Origin: Lutibacter sp.
Lineage (GTDB): Bacteria > Bacteroidota > Bacteroidia > Flavobacteriales > Flavobacteriaceae
NCBI GenBank assembly: GCA_030683995.1
Contig: JAUXPH010000036.1
Span: forward strand, 1 to 64,000
Reading direction: 5' to 3'
Length of the DNA stretch: 64,000 bases
Position numbers and translations under genes: made by a program. The notes beneath the pieces were generated by a model that had not been told where the DNA came from, did no database searches, and was given only the letters and a program-made list of their open reading frames with translations. Positions 55,186 through 63,777 of the stretch are shown in pieces (positions within the stretch are counted from its first letter, which is position 1; each line of letters opens with the position of its first letter).

Positions 55186-55857
55186 TTACTCAATACTTCT
55201 AAAATTGTATCCCTGATAACTATAATATTCCAGTACTTTTGGCAATACAAATTTAAGTTTTTCAGAAGCCTTAACGCTGTCGTGAAAAACCACAATGCTT
55301 CCGTTTTGGATATTTCTGATGACGTTTTCCAAACACTTTTCATTGGTAATGTTAGGGTCATAATCGGCGCTTAAAACGTCCCACATTATTATTTTATAGC
55401 CCTTTTTTCTAATATTTTTTGATTGTGAAATTGTAAGTTTTCCGTAAGGAGGCCGGAATAATTTTTGATTTCGCCCTTCGACTGCGCTCAGGGTGACGGC
55501 TTTTAGTGTTGCGGATTCTTCAAAATATTTTTCTGCTTCGTCTATGTTTTTGAGGTAATCTTCAGTTTTGGTTTTCCAGCCGTTTAAGTGGTTGTTGGTG
55601 TGATTGCCAACAGAATGTTTTTCTTCAATAACTTTTTTGAAAATTTCCGGGTGTTCCCCAATATTTTTTCCGATACAAAAAAAAGTGGCTTTTGCTTTGT
55701 GTTTTTTAAGTTCATTCAATGTCCATTCCGTAATTTCAGGAGTTGGGCCGTCATCAAAAGTGAGGTAAAGCACTTTTTCTTTTGAGGATAAACGCCAAAT
55801 GCAATTCCTGAAAATTAATTTTAACAGCATTGGAGTTTTTATAAAATAAAATTTCAT
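55186..55857 (-). CDS. Polysaccharide deacetylase family protein
   Basis: A 223-residue NodB-fold (carbohydrate esterase 4) enzyme that removes N-acetyl groups from a polysaccharide such as peptidoglycan. Motif 1 is LTFDDGP (Asp35/Asp36), motif 2 is HTNNH (His86, His90) and motif 3 is RPPYG (135-139), so the metal-binding Asp-His-His set is complete. Between motifs 2 and 3, residues 120-129 (AVTLSAVEGR) are encoded by a 30-nt dispersed repeat (55471-55500) inserted in frame. There is no clear signal peptide, only a weakly hydrophobic N terminus. It follows the DUF2723 gene by 71 bp, with a hairpin between. Confidence 0.9.
   Translation of the reverse strand: MKFYFIKTPMLLKLIFRNCIWRLSSKEKVLYLTFDDGPTPEITEWTLNELKKHKAKATFFCIGKNIGEHPEIFKKVIEEKHSVGNHTNNHLNGWKTKTEDYLKNIDEAEKYFEESATLKAVTLSAVEGRNQKLFRPPYGKLTISQSKNIRKKGYKIIMWDVLSADYDPNITNEKCLENVIRNIQNGSIVVFHDSVKASEKLKFVLPKVLEYYSYQGYNFRSIE
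55471..55500 (-). repeat. Dispersed repeat inside the deacetylase coding sequence
   Basis: Read on the minus strand the core is CTGAGCGCAGTCGAAGGG, a motif that in flavobacteria normally sits between genes. Here its 30 nt keep frame and add ten residues in a loop region of the protein. Confidence 0.75.
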
Positions 55858-55884
55858 TGGATGGAAATGATTTTAGCATCTCAG

Positions 55885-55909
55885 CTGCACCTTCCGAAAG
55901 TGGGTGCAG
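55885..55909 (-). other. Hairpin between DUF2723 and deacetylase genes
   Basis: CTGCACC (55885-55891) pairs with GGTGCAG (55903-55909) in the 71-bp gap of two same-strand genes; no T-run follows on the minus strand, so read-through is likely. Confidence 0.45.
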
Positions 55910-55928
55910 TTGAAACCTACATTTATTT

Positions 55929-58900
55929 TTATTCTTCTTCGATTAAAAAATCAAACAATTTTAAATAACCGACATATTCTTCTTTTATGGTATTTGCATA
56001 TGTGGCGTCATCAAAGCGGACTGCTGTTTTAATCAGTTGATCATACATCAACAAACTGCGTTCAATGTCGTTAAATACCGCTTCAACAGTGTCTTCATCA
56101 AACTGGCTGTAATATCTCAAATTTTCCTGTAAAACTATTTTTAATTCTGTAGTAAGTTTTCTCGCTTTTAATTTTTTGTTCAGGCCATAATATAAATCTA
56201 CGTAACCAATAAGCATACTATAATGTCCAAACTTGGCCACCGGCATTTTTTCCAGGGAAAGATCTACAATTTCTTCTGCTTTTTTAAATTGGTTTTCATC
56301 CATTAAAGCTCTGGCCAAACGCTCCATATTGTTGCGATAGGTTACCGAGTTTTTTCGTGTTTCCGGATCTAAATAAATATTGTCATCTGTAATGTTGCGC
56401 CAATCCCATTTTTTGACATTTTTGTACATAACGTCGGTGTTTATGCGACCCATCTCAAAGAAATTCCCGTCATCTGGCGTTAAAATTGGCACCAGTTTAT
56501 AGGTCATTCCATCCAATTGCAAATAATTTTTCAGCCAAATGTATTCTTCATCGGCTTGGGCGCCACCTGTAAAATAAATGGGCTGTTTCCAATTGTTGTT
56601 TGCCAAAATATCGATCATTAAAATTCTTGATTTTGTAAGCGCGCCACTAAATTCGATATCAATATATGGCACAATCAGCGCTGAATCTTTTTGCGCTACG
56701 ATGCCGTTTTTCAGTACCATTTCTTTATCAACAGGAATCCTTATTTTATTGGTTGGCAGTATTTTTTCCGGAATGCCGTCATCATCCAAATCGTAAAAAG
56801 TAATGTCTTGGTCGCTTTCAATCCATTTCATAAAATATTGAATATCCACCACAGAATCTTTCAATTGCGGAATAATTTCAGGAAAATAATAAGCAACATC
56901 CAACGTTCCCCATTTGTATTGATTGTGTGTTAATTGCGACGGAATAGGAGCGGCATCATAGGTTTTTCGCTTCATTTGGTCAATATACCAATCGGTTTGA
57001 AATAGGCTGGTATTGATCAATTTAATATCAGTTCTGTAATTTTCAACCTCCTGCATATACCAAAGCGGGAAAGTATCATTGTCGCCAATGGTAAACAAAA
57101 TGGCATTTGGCGCACAAGAATCTAAATAAGAAGTTGCATTTAAGCGGGAAGTATAACGGTTAGATCGGTCGTGGTCGTCCCAGTTCTGAAACGCCATTAA
57201 AACCGGCACGGCCAACAGGGATACCACGGTAACCGCAATGGCGACCATATTTTTATCGGCGTATTGTTTTAATTTTTGATAAAGCGCCAAAACGCCAAAT
57301 CCCACCCAAATGGCAAAAATATAAAACGAGCCAACCACCGCATAATCTCGTTCCCTTGGCTCAAATGGTTTTGGATTGGTGTAAAACACAATGGCCAAAC
57401 CTGTGAAAAGGAAAAAGAGAAACAGCGTGTAAAAATCATTTTTATTTTGTTTTACGTGAAAAAACAGCCCGATAATTCCCAAAATAAAAGGAAGGAAATA
57501 ATAAGTATTTCTGCCTTTGTTCTCTTTCACATCTGTAGGTAAATTTGATTGGATGCCCAGCCTAAATTCGTCAATAAATATAATGCCGCTCAGCCAATTT
57601 CCATTTTGTAAATCGAGATTTCCCTGTTCATCGTTTTGTTTTCCTACAAAATTCCACATAAAATAGCGGCCGTACATATACCCAAATTGAAAATCGACCA
57701 TAAATTTGATGTTTTCAATAAAAGTGGGCCTGCTTTTGCTGCTTTGCGGAATTCCGGCAATGGCTTTATAATTTTTAATTACCGAAGCGTCGGAACTTAC
57801 CATTCTGGGAATGATTCCTTTATGGGTGCTGTTCCAGTTTGGCAATGCATCTTTGTAATGGTTTACAATAATATATTTGCCTGCTTTTTCATCCTTTTCA
57901 TATTTAGGCTTGTCATCTCTTGTAGGATTGCTTTTGTCAACCTCTCTGTTGTAAATAATGGAATAATACGTATCGTAAAAAACGTTGGTGTCTCCATATT
58001 GTTCGCGGTTGTAATAAGCCAACAATTCACGGGCGCTCGACGGGTTATTTTCGTTGATGGTGGTGTTGGTATTTGCCCTGATTGGCAGCATCAACCAAGA
58101 TGAAAATCCAATCATAATAAAAAGTACAGATAGTATAACGGTATTTGCTTCTACCTGCTGTTTTTTGTGCGTGTATTGCAAGGCGAAGTAAAAAAAGGCA
58201 ATTAATATGATGCCTGCAATGATACTTCCCGAATTAAACGGCATTCCTAAAGAGTTCACAAAAAACAGTTCTAAGGCACTAAAATATTTTAAGGTGTATG
58301 GAAACAGCAATTTAAAAACCAAAAACAACACAAATATGGCGACAATATTGGCTACAATGAATTGCTTGAAATTTAAATTTTTGTATTTTTTGTAGATATA
58401 AAGAAACACGATGGATGGAATTACCAATAACGATAAAATATGCACGCCAAACGACAATCCAACTACAAAACTGATCAACAATAGCCATTTATCGCCTCCC
58501 GGATTTTCCATTTCCTTTTCCCAATGCAAGCCAAGCCAAAACAACAGCGCCATCAAAAATGAAGACATCGCGTACACTTCCGCTTCCACGGCACTGAACC
58601 AAAAACTGTCTGAAAACGTATATGTTAAAGCGCCCACCAAACCGCTGCCTAAAATGGCGATTGAAGTACTTTTGCTTATTTCTTCGGTGTTATCCAACAA
58701 TCTTTTGGCCAACATTGTAATGCTCCAAAATAAAAATAATATGGTAAATGCGCTTGCCAAAGCCGACATAAAGTTGACCATTTTGGCAATTTCAGTAACG
58801 TCACCGGTAAACAATGCGAAAAACGCACCCAACATTTGAAATAAAGGCGCTCCCGGCGGATGCCCAACCTGAAGTTTTACGGAAGTGGCGATATATTCCC

Positions 58901-59015
58901 CGCAATCCCAGTAACTCACTGTAGGTTCAAGGGTTAGCGTATATGTTATTAAGGCTATTGCAAAAGTTGACCATCCAAGAATGGTGTTCCATTTAGTAAA
59001 ATTGAAGTCGTTCAT
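55929..59015 (-). CDS. DUF2723 (glycosyltransferase family 117-like) membrane protein
   Basis: A 1028-residue protein whose first half holds about ten TM helices in the manner of polyprenyl-phosphate-dependent glycosyltransferases. The N-terminal DUF2723 block is PTVSYWDCGEYIATSVKLQ with QVGHPPGAPLFQMLG following, including the acidic pair typical of this superfamily. A second set of TM helices (about 510-620) precedes a large periplasmic C-terminal domain (about 640-1028) with TPR-like helices near the end. The likely role is protein or envelope glycosylation in the inner membrane; the substrate is not known. NCBI commonly names this family GT117. Confidence 0.88.
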   Translation of the reverse strand: MNDFNFTKWNTILGWSTFAIALITYTLTLEPTVSYWDCGEYIATSVKLQVGHPPGAPLFQMLGAFFALFTGDVTEIAKMVNFMSALASAFTILFLFWSITMLAKRLLDNTEEISKSTSIAILGSGLVGALTYTFSDSFWFSAVEAEVYAMSSFLMALLFWLGLHWEKEMENPGGDKWLLLISFVVGLSFGVHILSLLVIPSIVFLYIYKKYKNLNFKQFIVANIVAIFVLFLVFKLLFPYTLKYFSALELFFVNSLGMPFNSGSIIAGIILIAFFYFALQYTHKKQQVEANTVILSVLFIMIGFSSWLMLPIRANTNTTINENNPSSARELLAYYNREQYGDTNVFYDTYYSIIYNREVDKSNPTRDDKPKYEKDEKAGKYIIVNHYKDALPNWNSTHKGIIPRMVSSDASVIKNYKAIAGIPQSSKSRPTFIENIKFMVDFQFGYMYGRYFMWNFVGKQNDEQGNLDLQNGNWLSGIIFIDEFRLGIQSNLPTDVKENKGRNTYYFLPFILGIIGLFFHVKQNKNDFYTLFLFFLFTGLAIVFYTNPKPFEPRERDYAVVGSFYIFAIWVGFGVLALYQKLKQYADKNMVAIAVTVVSLLAVPVLMAFQNWDDHDRSNRYTSRLNATSYLDSCAPNAILFTIGDNDTFPLWYMQEVENYRTDIKLINTSLFQTDWYIDQMKRKTYDAAPIPSQLTHNQYKWGTLDVAYYFPEIIPQLKDSVVDIQYFMKWIESDQDITFYDLDDDGIPEKILPTNKIRIPVDKEMVLKNGIVAQKDSALIVPYIDIEFSGALTKSRILMIDILANNNWKQPIYFTGGAQADEEYIWLKNYLQLDGMTYKLVPILTPDDGNFFEMGRINTDVMYKNVKKWDWRNITDDNIYLDPETRKNSVTYRNNMERLARALMDENQFKKAEEIVDLSLEKMPVAKFGHYSMLIGYVDLYYGLNKKLKARKLTTELKIVLQENLRYYSQFDEDTVEAVFNDIERSLLMYDQLIKTAVRFDDATYANTIKEEYVGYLKLFDFLIEEE

Positions 59016-59144
59016 ATTTAAATTTTATGCCGAAGCGAATTTAGTAAAATAAAAATTAATTATGGAATTTATGGCGATATCAGATACCAAAAAGGTGTTA
59101 AAGCATTTTTAATGGAAATTTTCTAAAAAAACACTTCAATTAAT

Positions 59145-59174
59145 TTGCCGAATTGAAACTTTAGGCTAAATTTG
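59145..59174 (+). promoter_or_regulatory. Promoter of tRNA-Gln
   Basis: TTG (59145-59147), 19-bp spacer, TAAATTTG (59167-59174): full consensus, ending 11 bp before the tRNA. Confidence 0.82.
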
Positions 59175-59185
59175 CACCCGCAAAA

Positions 59186-59256
59186 TGACCCATGGTGTAA
59201 TGGTAGCACTCCGGTTTTTGGTATCGTCAGTCAAGGTTCGAGTCCTTGTGGGTCAA
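59186..59256 (+). tRNA. tRNA-Gln (TTG anticodon)
   Basis: A 71-nt tRNA: acceptor TGACCCA/TGGGTCA with a T-A first pair as usual for Gln, discriminator A, T arm CAAGG-TTCGAGT-CCTTG, anticodon loop TTTTGGT (TTG at 59218-59220). The anticodon stem CCGGT/ATCGT has only four pairs, one of them G-T, and its outermost pair is a C-T mismatch. CCA is not encoded. Confidence 0.9.
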
Positions 59257-59270
59257 CTAGCAAATTTAAT

Positions 59271-59309
59271 AAATCCTTATAAATTAATACTTTATAAGGA
59301 TTTTTTATT
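59271..59309 (+). terminator. Terminator after tRNA-Gln
   Basis: A 13-bp perfect stem (AAATCCTTATAAA with TTTATAAGGATTT), 7-nt loop, then T residues. Confidence 0.88.
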
Positions 59310-59467
59310 GCACCTCTGTTTGCACCCCTAACTACTAACTGACAAGAATCATTTGTCAATTTGATGAATATCATTTTTTTTTAAAAATCGCTATTTTAAA
59401 TTTATTGCTTCAATTTTCGCCACTTTTTTTGTAAAGAAGTACAGTGAAAATATTTTATTGCCAATAA

Positions 59468-60331
59468 ATGAGACAGCTTAAAATAACAAAACAACTTACC
59501 AGCAGGGAAACTGCATCATTAGAAAAATACTTTCAGGAAATAGGAAAAGTTGATTTAATTACGGCCAATATGGAAGTTGAGTTGGCGCAACGCATTAGAG
59601 AAGGAGACCAAGTGGCTTTTGAACAATTAATTAAAGCCAATTTACGATTTGTTATTTCGGTTGCAAAGCAATACCAAAATCAAGGATTGGCATTGCCCGA
59701 TTTAATAAATGAAGGAAATTTGGGTTTGATAAAAGCTGCAAAACGATTTGATGAAACTCGCGGATTCAAATTTATCTCCTATGCCGTATGGTGGATTCGC
59801 CAATCTATATTGCAAGCGTTATCAGACCAATCCCGCATTGTTCGTTTGCCATTAAATAAAATTGGCGCGATTAATAAAATTAACAGAATGTATGCATTTT
59901 TAGAGCAGGAAAATGAGCGGCCTCCTTCAATGGAAGAAATTTCAGAAAAGTTAAATATACCTTTGGGTGAAGTTCAAAAATCCATTAAAAATGCGGGGCA
60001 TCATATTTCTTTGGATGCGCCATTAATTGAAGGTGAAAATTCAAATCTTTATGATGTATTAAATATCAAAAATTTTCCAAATCCTGATAAAGAATTATTG
60101 CATGAATCTTTGAAAATTGAGATTAAACGCGCTCTGCAAACGCTAACGCCAAGAGAAGCGGATGTTGTTCAGTTATACTTTGGATTGGGAGATGAACATA
60201 CTATGACACTTGAAGAAATAGCAGAAGAACTCCATTTAACACGTGAACGAGTTCGTCAAATTAAGGAAAAATCGTTGAGGCGATTAAAAAGTTTATCGAG
60301 AAGTAAAATTCTCAAAACATATTTAGGTTAA
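59468..60331 (+). CDS. rpoD: Primary RNA polymerase sigma factor (RpoD/SigA, Bacteroidota type)
   Basis: The housekeeping sigma-70 factor, 287 residues, lacking the long N-terminal region 1.1 and the non-conserved insert of the E. coli protein, as usual in this phylum. Regions 1.2-2 are [20 protein letters not shown] onward, with the core-binding [18 protein letters not shown] and promoter-melting [10 protein letters not shown] blocks (about 75-120); region 3 follows; region 4.2 is the helix-turn-helix [20 protein letters not shown] (about 250-275). Its expected targets, TTG-N19-TAnnTTTG promoters, occur across this window. I see no clear promoter of its own in the 158 bp upstream. Confidence 0.95.
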   Translation: MRQLKITKQLTSRETASLEKYFQEIGKVDLITANMEVELAQRIREGDQVAFEQLIKANLRFVISVAKQYQNQGLALPDLINEGNLGLIKAAKRFDETRGFKFISYAVWWIRQSILQALSDQSRIVRLPLNKIGAINKINRMYAFLEQENERPPSMEEISEKLNIPLGEVQKSIKNAGHHISLDAPLIEGENSNLYDVLNIKNFPNPDKELLHESLKIEIKRALQTLTPREADVVQLYFGLGDEHTMTLEEIAEELHLTRERVRQIKEKSLRRLKSLSRSKILKTYLG

Positions 60332-60483
60332 TTTAAATAAAACACATTGTTGTCTCTGAGAAATTATATTTGAAATTTTTTTCTCTTTTGTAATCCTTCC
60401 ATTTTTTGTTTCGAACTTTAATTTTTTATTCAAAGTGTTTTTTCAAACTTTTTTAAAATATACTATTGTTCCCTTCTTTTAAA

Positions 60484-60491
60484 TATCTTTG
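60484..60491 (+). promoter_or_regulatory. -7 element directly before rsgA
   Basis: TATCTTTG, a full match, ends only 5 bp before the rsgA ATG at 60497, predicting a leaderless or nearly leaderless mRNA. The closest TTG (60466-60468) gives a short 15-bp spacer. Confidence 0.5.
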
Positions 60492-60496
60492 CAAAT

Positions 60497-61435
60497 ATGA
60501 AAGGAGTTGTCACAAAATCTACAGGAAGCTGGTATCAAGTGTATGCCGAAGATGGCGACAAGGTAGAGTGCAGGTTAAAAGGAAAGTTTCGGATGAAAGG
60601 CATCAAAAGCACCAATCCGGTGGCTGTTGGCGACCACGTAAATTTTGAATATGAAGAAGGAAAACTGACCGGCGTTATCAATAAAATTTTCGAACGAAAA
60701 AATTACATCATTCGCAAGTCCGTAAATCTTTCCAAACAAACGCACATCATCGCCTCCAATATTGATACCGCTTTTATTTTGGTGACTATCGACAGTCCGC
60801 CAACATCACCCGGATTTATAGACCGTTTTTTGGCCACTGCGGAAGCCTACAGCATTCACGCCGTGATTCTTTTTAATAAAATTGATATGTACAGTCCAGA
60901 GCAGCTGGAAATAAAAGAGGAATTGGAAGCTATTTACACGTCAATTGGCTACCAATGTATCGATGTTTCTGCCACAAAACACATCAATATTGACAAGGTG
61001 AAGGAATTAATGAAAGACAAAACGACTATGTTTTCTGGGCATTCGGGTGTGGGGAAATCAACCTTGGTGAATGCCATAGAGCCTTCTTTAAATTTAAAAA
61101 CCGCCGAGGTTTCCAAACAGCACAAGCAAGGGCAACATACCACCACTTTTGCTGAAATGTACGAATTGAGTTTTGGCGGATTCATTATTGATACGCCCGG
61201 CATCAAAGGATTTGGCGTCGTGGATTTTGAACCTCAGGAAATTGCCGATTATTTTCCCGAATTTTTTAAACTGAAAGCGAAATGCAAATTCCACAATTGC
61301 TTGCATATGAACGAACCCAATTGCGCCATAAAAGACGCCGTTGAAAATGAAGAAATCGCCTATTCACGTTACAACAGCTACGTGCAAATGGCTGAAGGAA
61401 ACGAAGAAAATTACAGAACGGATATTTATACCTAA
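60497..61435 (+). CDS. rsgA: Ribosome small-subunit-dependent GTPase RsgA
   Basis: A circularly permuted GTPase that aids late 30S assembly. The 312-residue protein has an N-terminal OB fold (1-70), then GTPase motifs in permuted order: G4 NKID (127-130), G1 GHSGVGKST (181-189) and G3 DTPG (232-235). The C-terminal zinc domain carries Cys263, Cys268, His270 and Cys276. All key residues are present. A gene-end GC-rich repeat starts two bases after the stop. Confidence 0.96.
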   Translation: MKGVVTKSTGSWYQVYAEDGDKVECRLKGKFRMKGIKSTNPVAVGDHVNFEYEEGKLTGVINKIFERKNYIIRKSVNLSKQTHIIASNIDTAFILVTIDSPPTSPGFIDRFLATAEAYSIHAVILFNKIDMYSPEQLEIKEELEAIYTSIGYQCIDVSATKHINIDKVKELMKDKTTMFSGHSGVGKSTLVNAIEPSLNLKTAEVSKQHKQGQHTTTFAEMYELSFGGFIIDTPGIKGFGVVDFEPQEIADYFPEFFKLKAKCKFHNCLHMNEPNCAIKDAVENEEIAYSRYNSYVQMAEGNEENYRTDIYT

Positions 61436-61436
61436 A

Positions 61437-61463
61437 GGCCCCCTAACCCCCGAAGGGGGAATT
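61437..61463 (+). repeat. Gene-end GC-rich repeat, copy 3, with a decayed inverted partner
   Basis: CCCCCTAA then CCCCCGAAGGGGG and AATT, directly after rsgA. A degenerate copy in the opposite orientation (TCCCTTCTCGAGAGGGGC, about 61540-61570) follows 75 bp on, so the pair could fold or mark an element of roughly 135 bp. Confidence 0.85.
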
Positions 61464-61622
61464 TTAAAAAATAGGAAAAAGTAAAGTTGGAAAGATTGAC
61501 TGCCGACAGGTTAAAAGTTTGAATGAACTGCATTCAAAATTCCCTTCTCGAGAGGGGCTAGGGGTGTGTTTATCTTTTAAACACCTAAACAAATAAACGA
61601 TTAAACTTATCAACAACAATAA

Positions 61623-62075
61623 ATGAGAACAGTCATCCAAAGAGTTTCAAAAGCTTCCGTAACCATTGATGAAATTAAAGTCAGTGAAATTAATGGTGGA
61701 TTGCTTATTTTATTGGGTATTGAAGAAGCCGATGATAAAACTGATATTGAATGGCTTACCAAAAAAATTGCCAATCTCCGTATTTTTAATGACGAAAACG
61801 GAGTGATGAATAAATCGTTGCTGGAAATAAACGGAGAAGCCATTGTGGTTAGCCAGTTTACCTTGCACGCCAGCACCAAAAAAGGCAATAGGCCTTCTTA
61901 TATTTACGCCGCAAAACCTGAAATTGCGATTCCATTATACGAACAATTTATTGCCGAATTAGAACTTCAGCTCCATAAAAAAGTGGGAACCGGACAGTTT
62001 GGCGCCGATATGAAGGTAGCGCTTATCAATGACGGTCCGGTAACAATTATCATAGATTCAAAAGTAAAAGAGTAG
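61623..62075 (+). CDS. dtd: D-aminoacyl-tRNA deacylase
   Basis: Hydrolyses D-aminoacyl-tRNA and mischarged Gly-tRNA-Ala, a translation quality-control enzyme. The 150-residue protein has the dimer-forming DTD fold with the SQFTLHA motif (about 79-85) and the C-terminal GPVTIIIDS motif holding the cis Gly-Pro pair at the active site. Intact. It stands 187 bp after rsgA, with only repeats between. Confidence 0.95.
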   Translation: MRTVIQRVSKASVTIDEIKVSEINGGLLILLGIEEADDKTDIEWLTKKIANLRIFNDENGVMNKSLLEINGEAIVVSQFTLHASTKKGNRPSYIYAAKPEIAIPLYEQFIAELELQLHKKVGTGQFGADMKVALINDGPVTIIIDSKVKE

Positions 62076-62204
62076 GTAAAATTGCAAATTTGTCCCTTGG
62101 CGTGTTTCTTGTTAAAAAAAATACAAAACCAAACTTTATGATAAAAACCCGCTATTTATTTAGTATCATTGCACTTATTAATAATCATTATAAATAACGA
62201 AAAT

Positions 62205-62789
62205 ATGAAAAAATCAAAAATAATATTCTTAACAATGGCGTTTGCCGCTTTTTCTTTTGTAAACCAATCAGCATTTGCACAAGACAATTTTATGGTAAAT
62301 GTTGAAAATTCATCTTTAACTTGGAAAGGATACAAGCCAACAGGCTCACATACTGGCACAATAACACTGGCTTCCGGAAACATTGAAGTAAAAAATAATA
62401 AATTAACAGGCGGTACTTTTGTGGCCGATATGAGCACCATTAAAGATGCCGACGGTAGCGCAAAATTGGAAGGGCATTTAAAATCGGAAGACTTTTTTGA
62501 GATCGCAGTTTTCCCAACTTCAAAATTTGAAATCACCAAAACTGAGATTAACGCAGGTAAAATTCAGGTTACGGGAAATATGACCATTAAAGGCATCACC
62601 AAGCAAATTACGTTCCCCGCAACACTTGCTGTCAGTAAAGACAATGTTACTTTAATAAGCGAAACATTTCAAATTAACAGGGCCGATTTTAACGTGAAAT
62701 ACAAATCTAAAACCTTCTTTAACGATTTAAAAGACAAGTTTGTGAACGATGAATTTGATTTCCAGGTGACCATTATTGCCACGAAATAA
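62205..62789 (+). CDS. YceI family periplasmic protein
   Basis: A 194-residue secreted lipocalin-like beta-barrel of the YceI family, which binds polyisoprenoids or other amphiphiles. Signal peptide MKKSKIIFLTMAFAAFSF continues to a cleavage after SAFA; the mature part shows SSLTWKGYKPTGSHTGTI, SEDFFEIAVFPTSKFEI and GNMTIKGITKQITFP. The start at 62205 begins the signal peptide; an in-frame TTG at 62169 is rejected. A weak -7 match (TATCATTG, 62163-62170) precedes it. It has no visible partner such as a cytochrome b561. Confidence 0.92.
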   Translation: MKKSKIIFLTMAFAAFSFVNQSAFAQDNFMVNVENSSLTWKGYKPTGSHTGTITLASGNIEVKNNKLTGGTFVADMSTIKDADGSAKLEGHLKSEDFFEIAVFPTSKFEITKTEINAGKIQVTGNMTIKGITKQITFPATLAVSKDNVTLISETFQINRADFNVKYKSKTFFNDLKDKFVNDEFDFQVTIIATK

Positions 62790-62812
62790 CCATTTCAATT
62801 AAAGCATTTTTT

Positions 62813-62908
62813 GGGCCTGCCCGCCAGCTGGCGGGTCGCGCTTTTCGTTACAATCTTTTATTGCGAAATGGCAATAAAAGGATTTTCACTTCAATCGCTA
62901 ATGCAAAT
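62813..62908. repeat. Structured dispersed repeat, copy 2
   Basis: Starts with the 16-bp perfect palindrome CCCGCCAGCTGGCGGG (62820-62835), then the shared GCTTTTCG and CAATC blocks, a 9-bp hairpin (TTTTATTGC at 62856-62864 with GCAATAAAA at 62871-62879, loop GAAATG), a second CAATC, and CTAATGCAAAT. Copy 1 is at 1-98. Confidence 0.85.
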
Positions 62909-63064
62909 TGAATTTCGATTTCAAACCTCAACTTGATTTTATAAGATTTGTGCGAAGTAAAAATCGGAGATTTTTCCGACGTAGCAATATTTTTGTTGAA
63001 TGTTTGTCGGTTTATACTAGTTCAGATTTGAGCAAAAATTTTATGAGGTGTTGGCAACTGGCTT

Positions 63065-63382
63065 TTATTCAATTCGTTCAATCTTTATAGGATTTTGTCG
63101 AGAATCAAAAACATCATTAATTTCAATTCGTTTTTCGCTCTTATTAATCCAATAAATTATTTTGTAATTTTTGTAAACTAAATACCTGAATTCATTTGGT
63201 CTATCAATTAGAAATTCCTCGATCTGTCCTATTTCAGGCTGCTTTTTTAGTTTTAAAGTTTCTTTTGCAATTCCTATAGTCAAACTCTTAGCAACTTTTA
63301 AACTTGCATTTTCTTTGTAGTATTCGAAAATGTTTTGAAGTTCTTTTTTAGAAAAATCTGTCCAGTAAATTTTTAGCTCCAT
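63065..63382 (-). CDS. RelE/ParE family toxin
   Basis: A 105-residue protein of the RelE/ParE superfamily: N-terminal IYWTDFSKKELQNIFEYY helices, central strands (EFRYLVYKNYKIIYWI) and the C-terminal VFDSRQNPIKI strand. ParE members poison gyrase whereas RelE members cleave mRNA; the sequence fits the ParE-like branch slightly better but this is not firm. Its start overlaps the end of the upstream antitoxin gene by 10 bp. Confidence 0.88.
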   Translation of the reverse strand: MELKIYWTDFSKKELQNIFEYYKENASLKVAKSLTIGIAKETLKLKKQPEIGQIEEFLIDRPNEFRYLVYKNYKIIYWINKSEKRIEINDVFDSRQNPIKIERIE

Positions 63383-63615
63383 TTGTCAATCTCCGAAATT
63401 AAGTCACTGATCTCTGTCAATTTTCCTTTTTTAGAGTCTTCCAAAGATTTGTCAATTCGTTGATTAAATTTTTTTATAGTCATTGGCCGAATATTCTCAA
63501 ATTCAATTAAAGTTTTTTCTTTTCTCAAAATAGTTTCAAGTCGAGAAATGGTTTTCTCACTTTGTATTCTAAGAATTTCTTGAATAAATGATAATTTTCT
63601 AGTTTCTAAATTCAT
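63373..63615 (-). CDS. Antitoxin of the RelE/ParE pair
   Basis: An 80-residue acidic/basic helical protein, beginning MNLETRKLSFIQEILRIQ and ending SDLISEIDKWS. The pattern (an N-terminal helical part and a C-terminal toxin-binding helix with MTIKKFNQRIDKSLEDSKKG) matches a common Bacteroidota antitoxin type that precedes ParE-like toxins. Gene order antitoxin-toxin with overlap supports the pairing. No clear operator was identified. Confidence 0.82.
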   Translation of the reverse strand: MNLETRKLSFIQEILRIQSEKTISRLETILRKEKTLIEFENIRPMTIKKFNQRIDKSLEDSKKGKLTEISDLISEIDKWS

Positions 63616-63732
63616 ACATTATTTACTTTTAATCAAAAATACAAAATCTATTTTAAATTCAGAGTTAAATTTATCTTAGGATTTCAAATCTGCTTGTTGC
63701 CAACAACCTATATCGGGGACGTACAATGTACA

Positions 63733-63774
63733 ACATATAACATTTAACATATAACATATAACAAATAACATTTA
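63733..63774. repeat. Heptanucleotide tandem repeat, six units
   Basis: Six consecutive 7-nt units of the form ACATATA or ACATTTA (one unit ACAAATA), ending three bases before the stop of the Lrp gene on the minus strand. Confidence 0.85.
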
Positions 63775-63777
63775 ACG

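Larger units (their letters stand above)
63049..63705. repeat. 10-bp inverted repeat flanking the toxin-antitoxin pair
   Basis: TGTTGGCAAC (63049-63058) and its exact reverse complement GTTGCCAACA (63696-63705) bracket the two genes. Immediate flanks are partly similar (AGG before the left copy, CCT after the right). Confidence 0.5.

Noticed and set aside
62909-63048. Remnant of a gene between the YceI-downstream repeat and the TA pair
   Set aside because: No frame gives a recognisable protein fragment on either strand.
63733-63774. Possible CRISPR-like repeat array
   Set aside because: Units are 7 nt with no spacers and no cas gene nearby; it is a simple tandem repeat.
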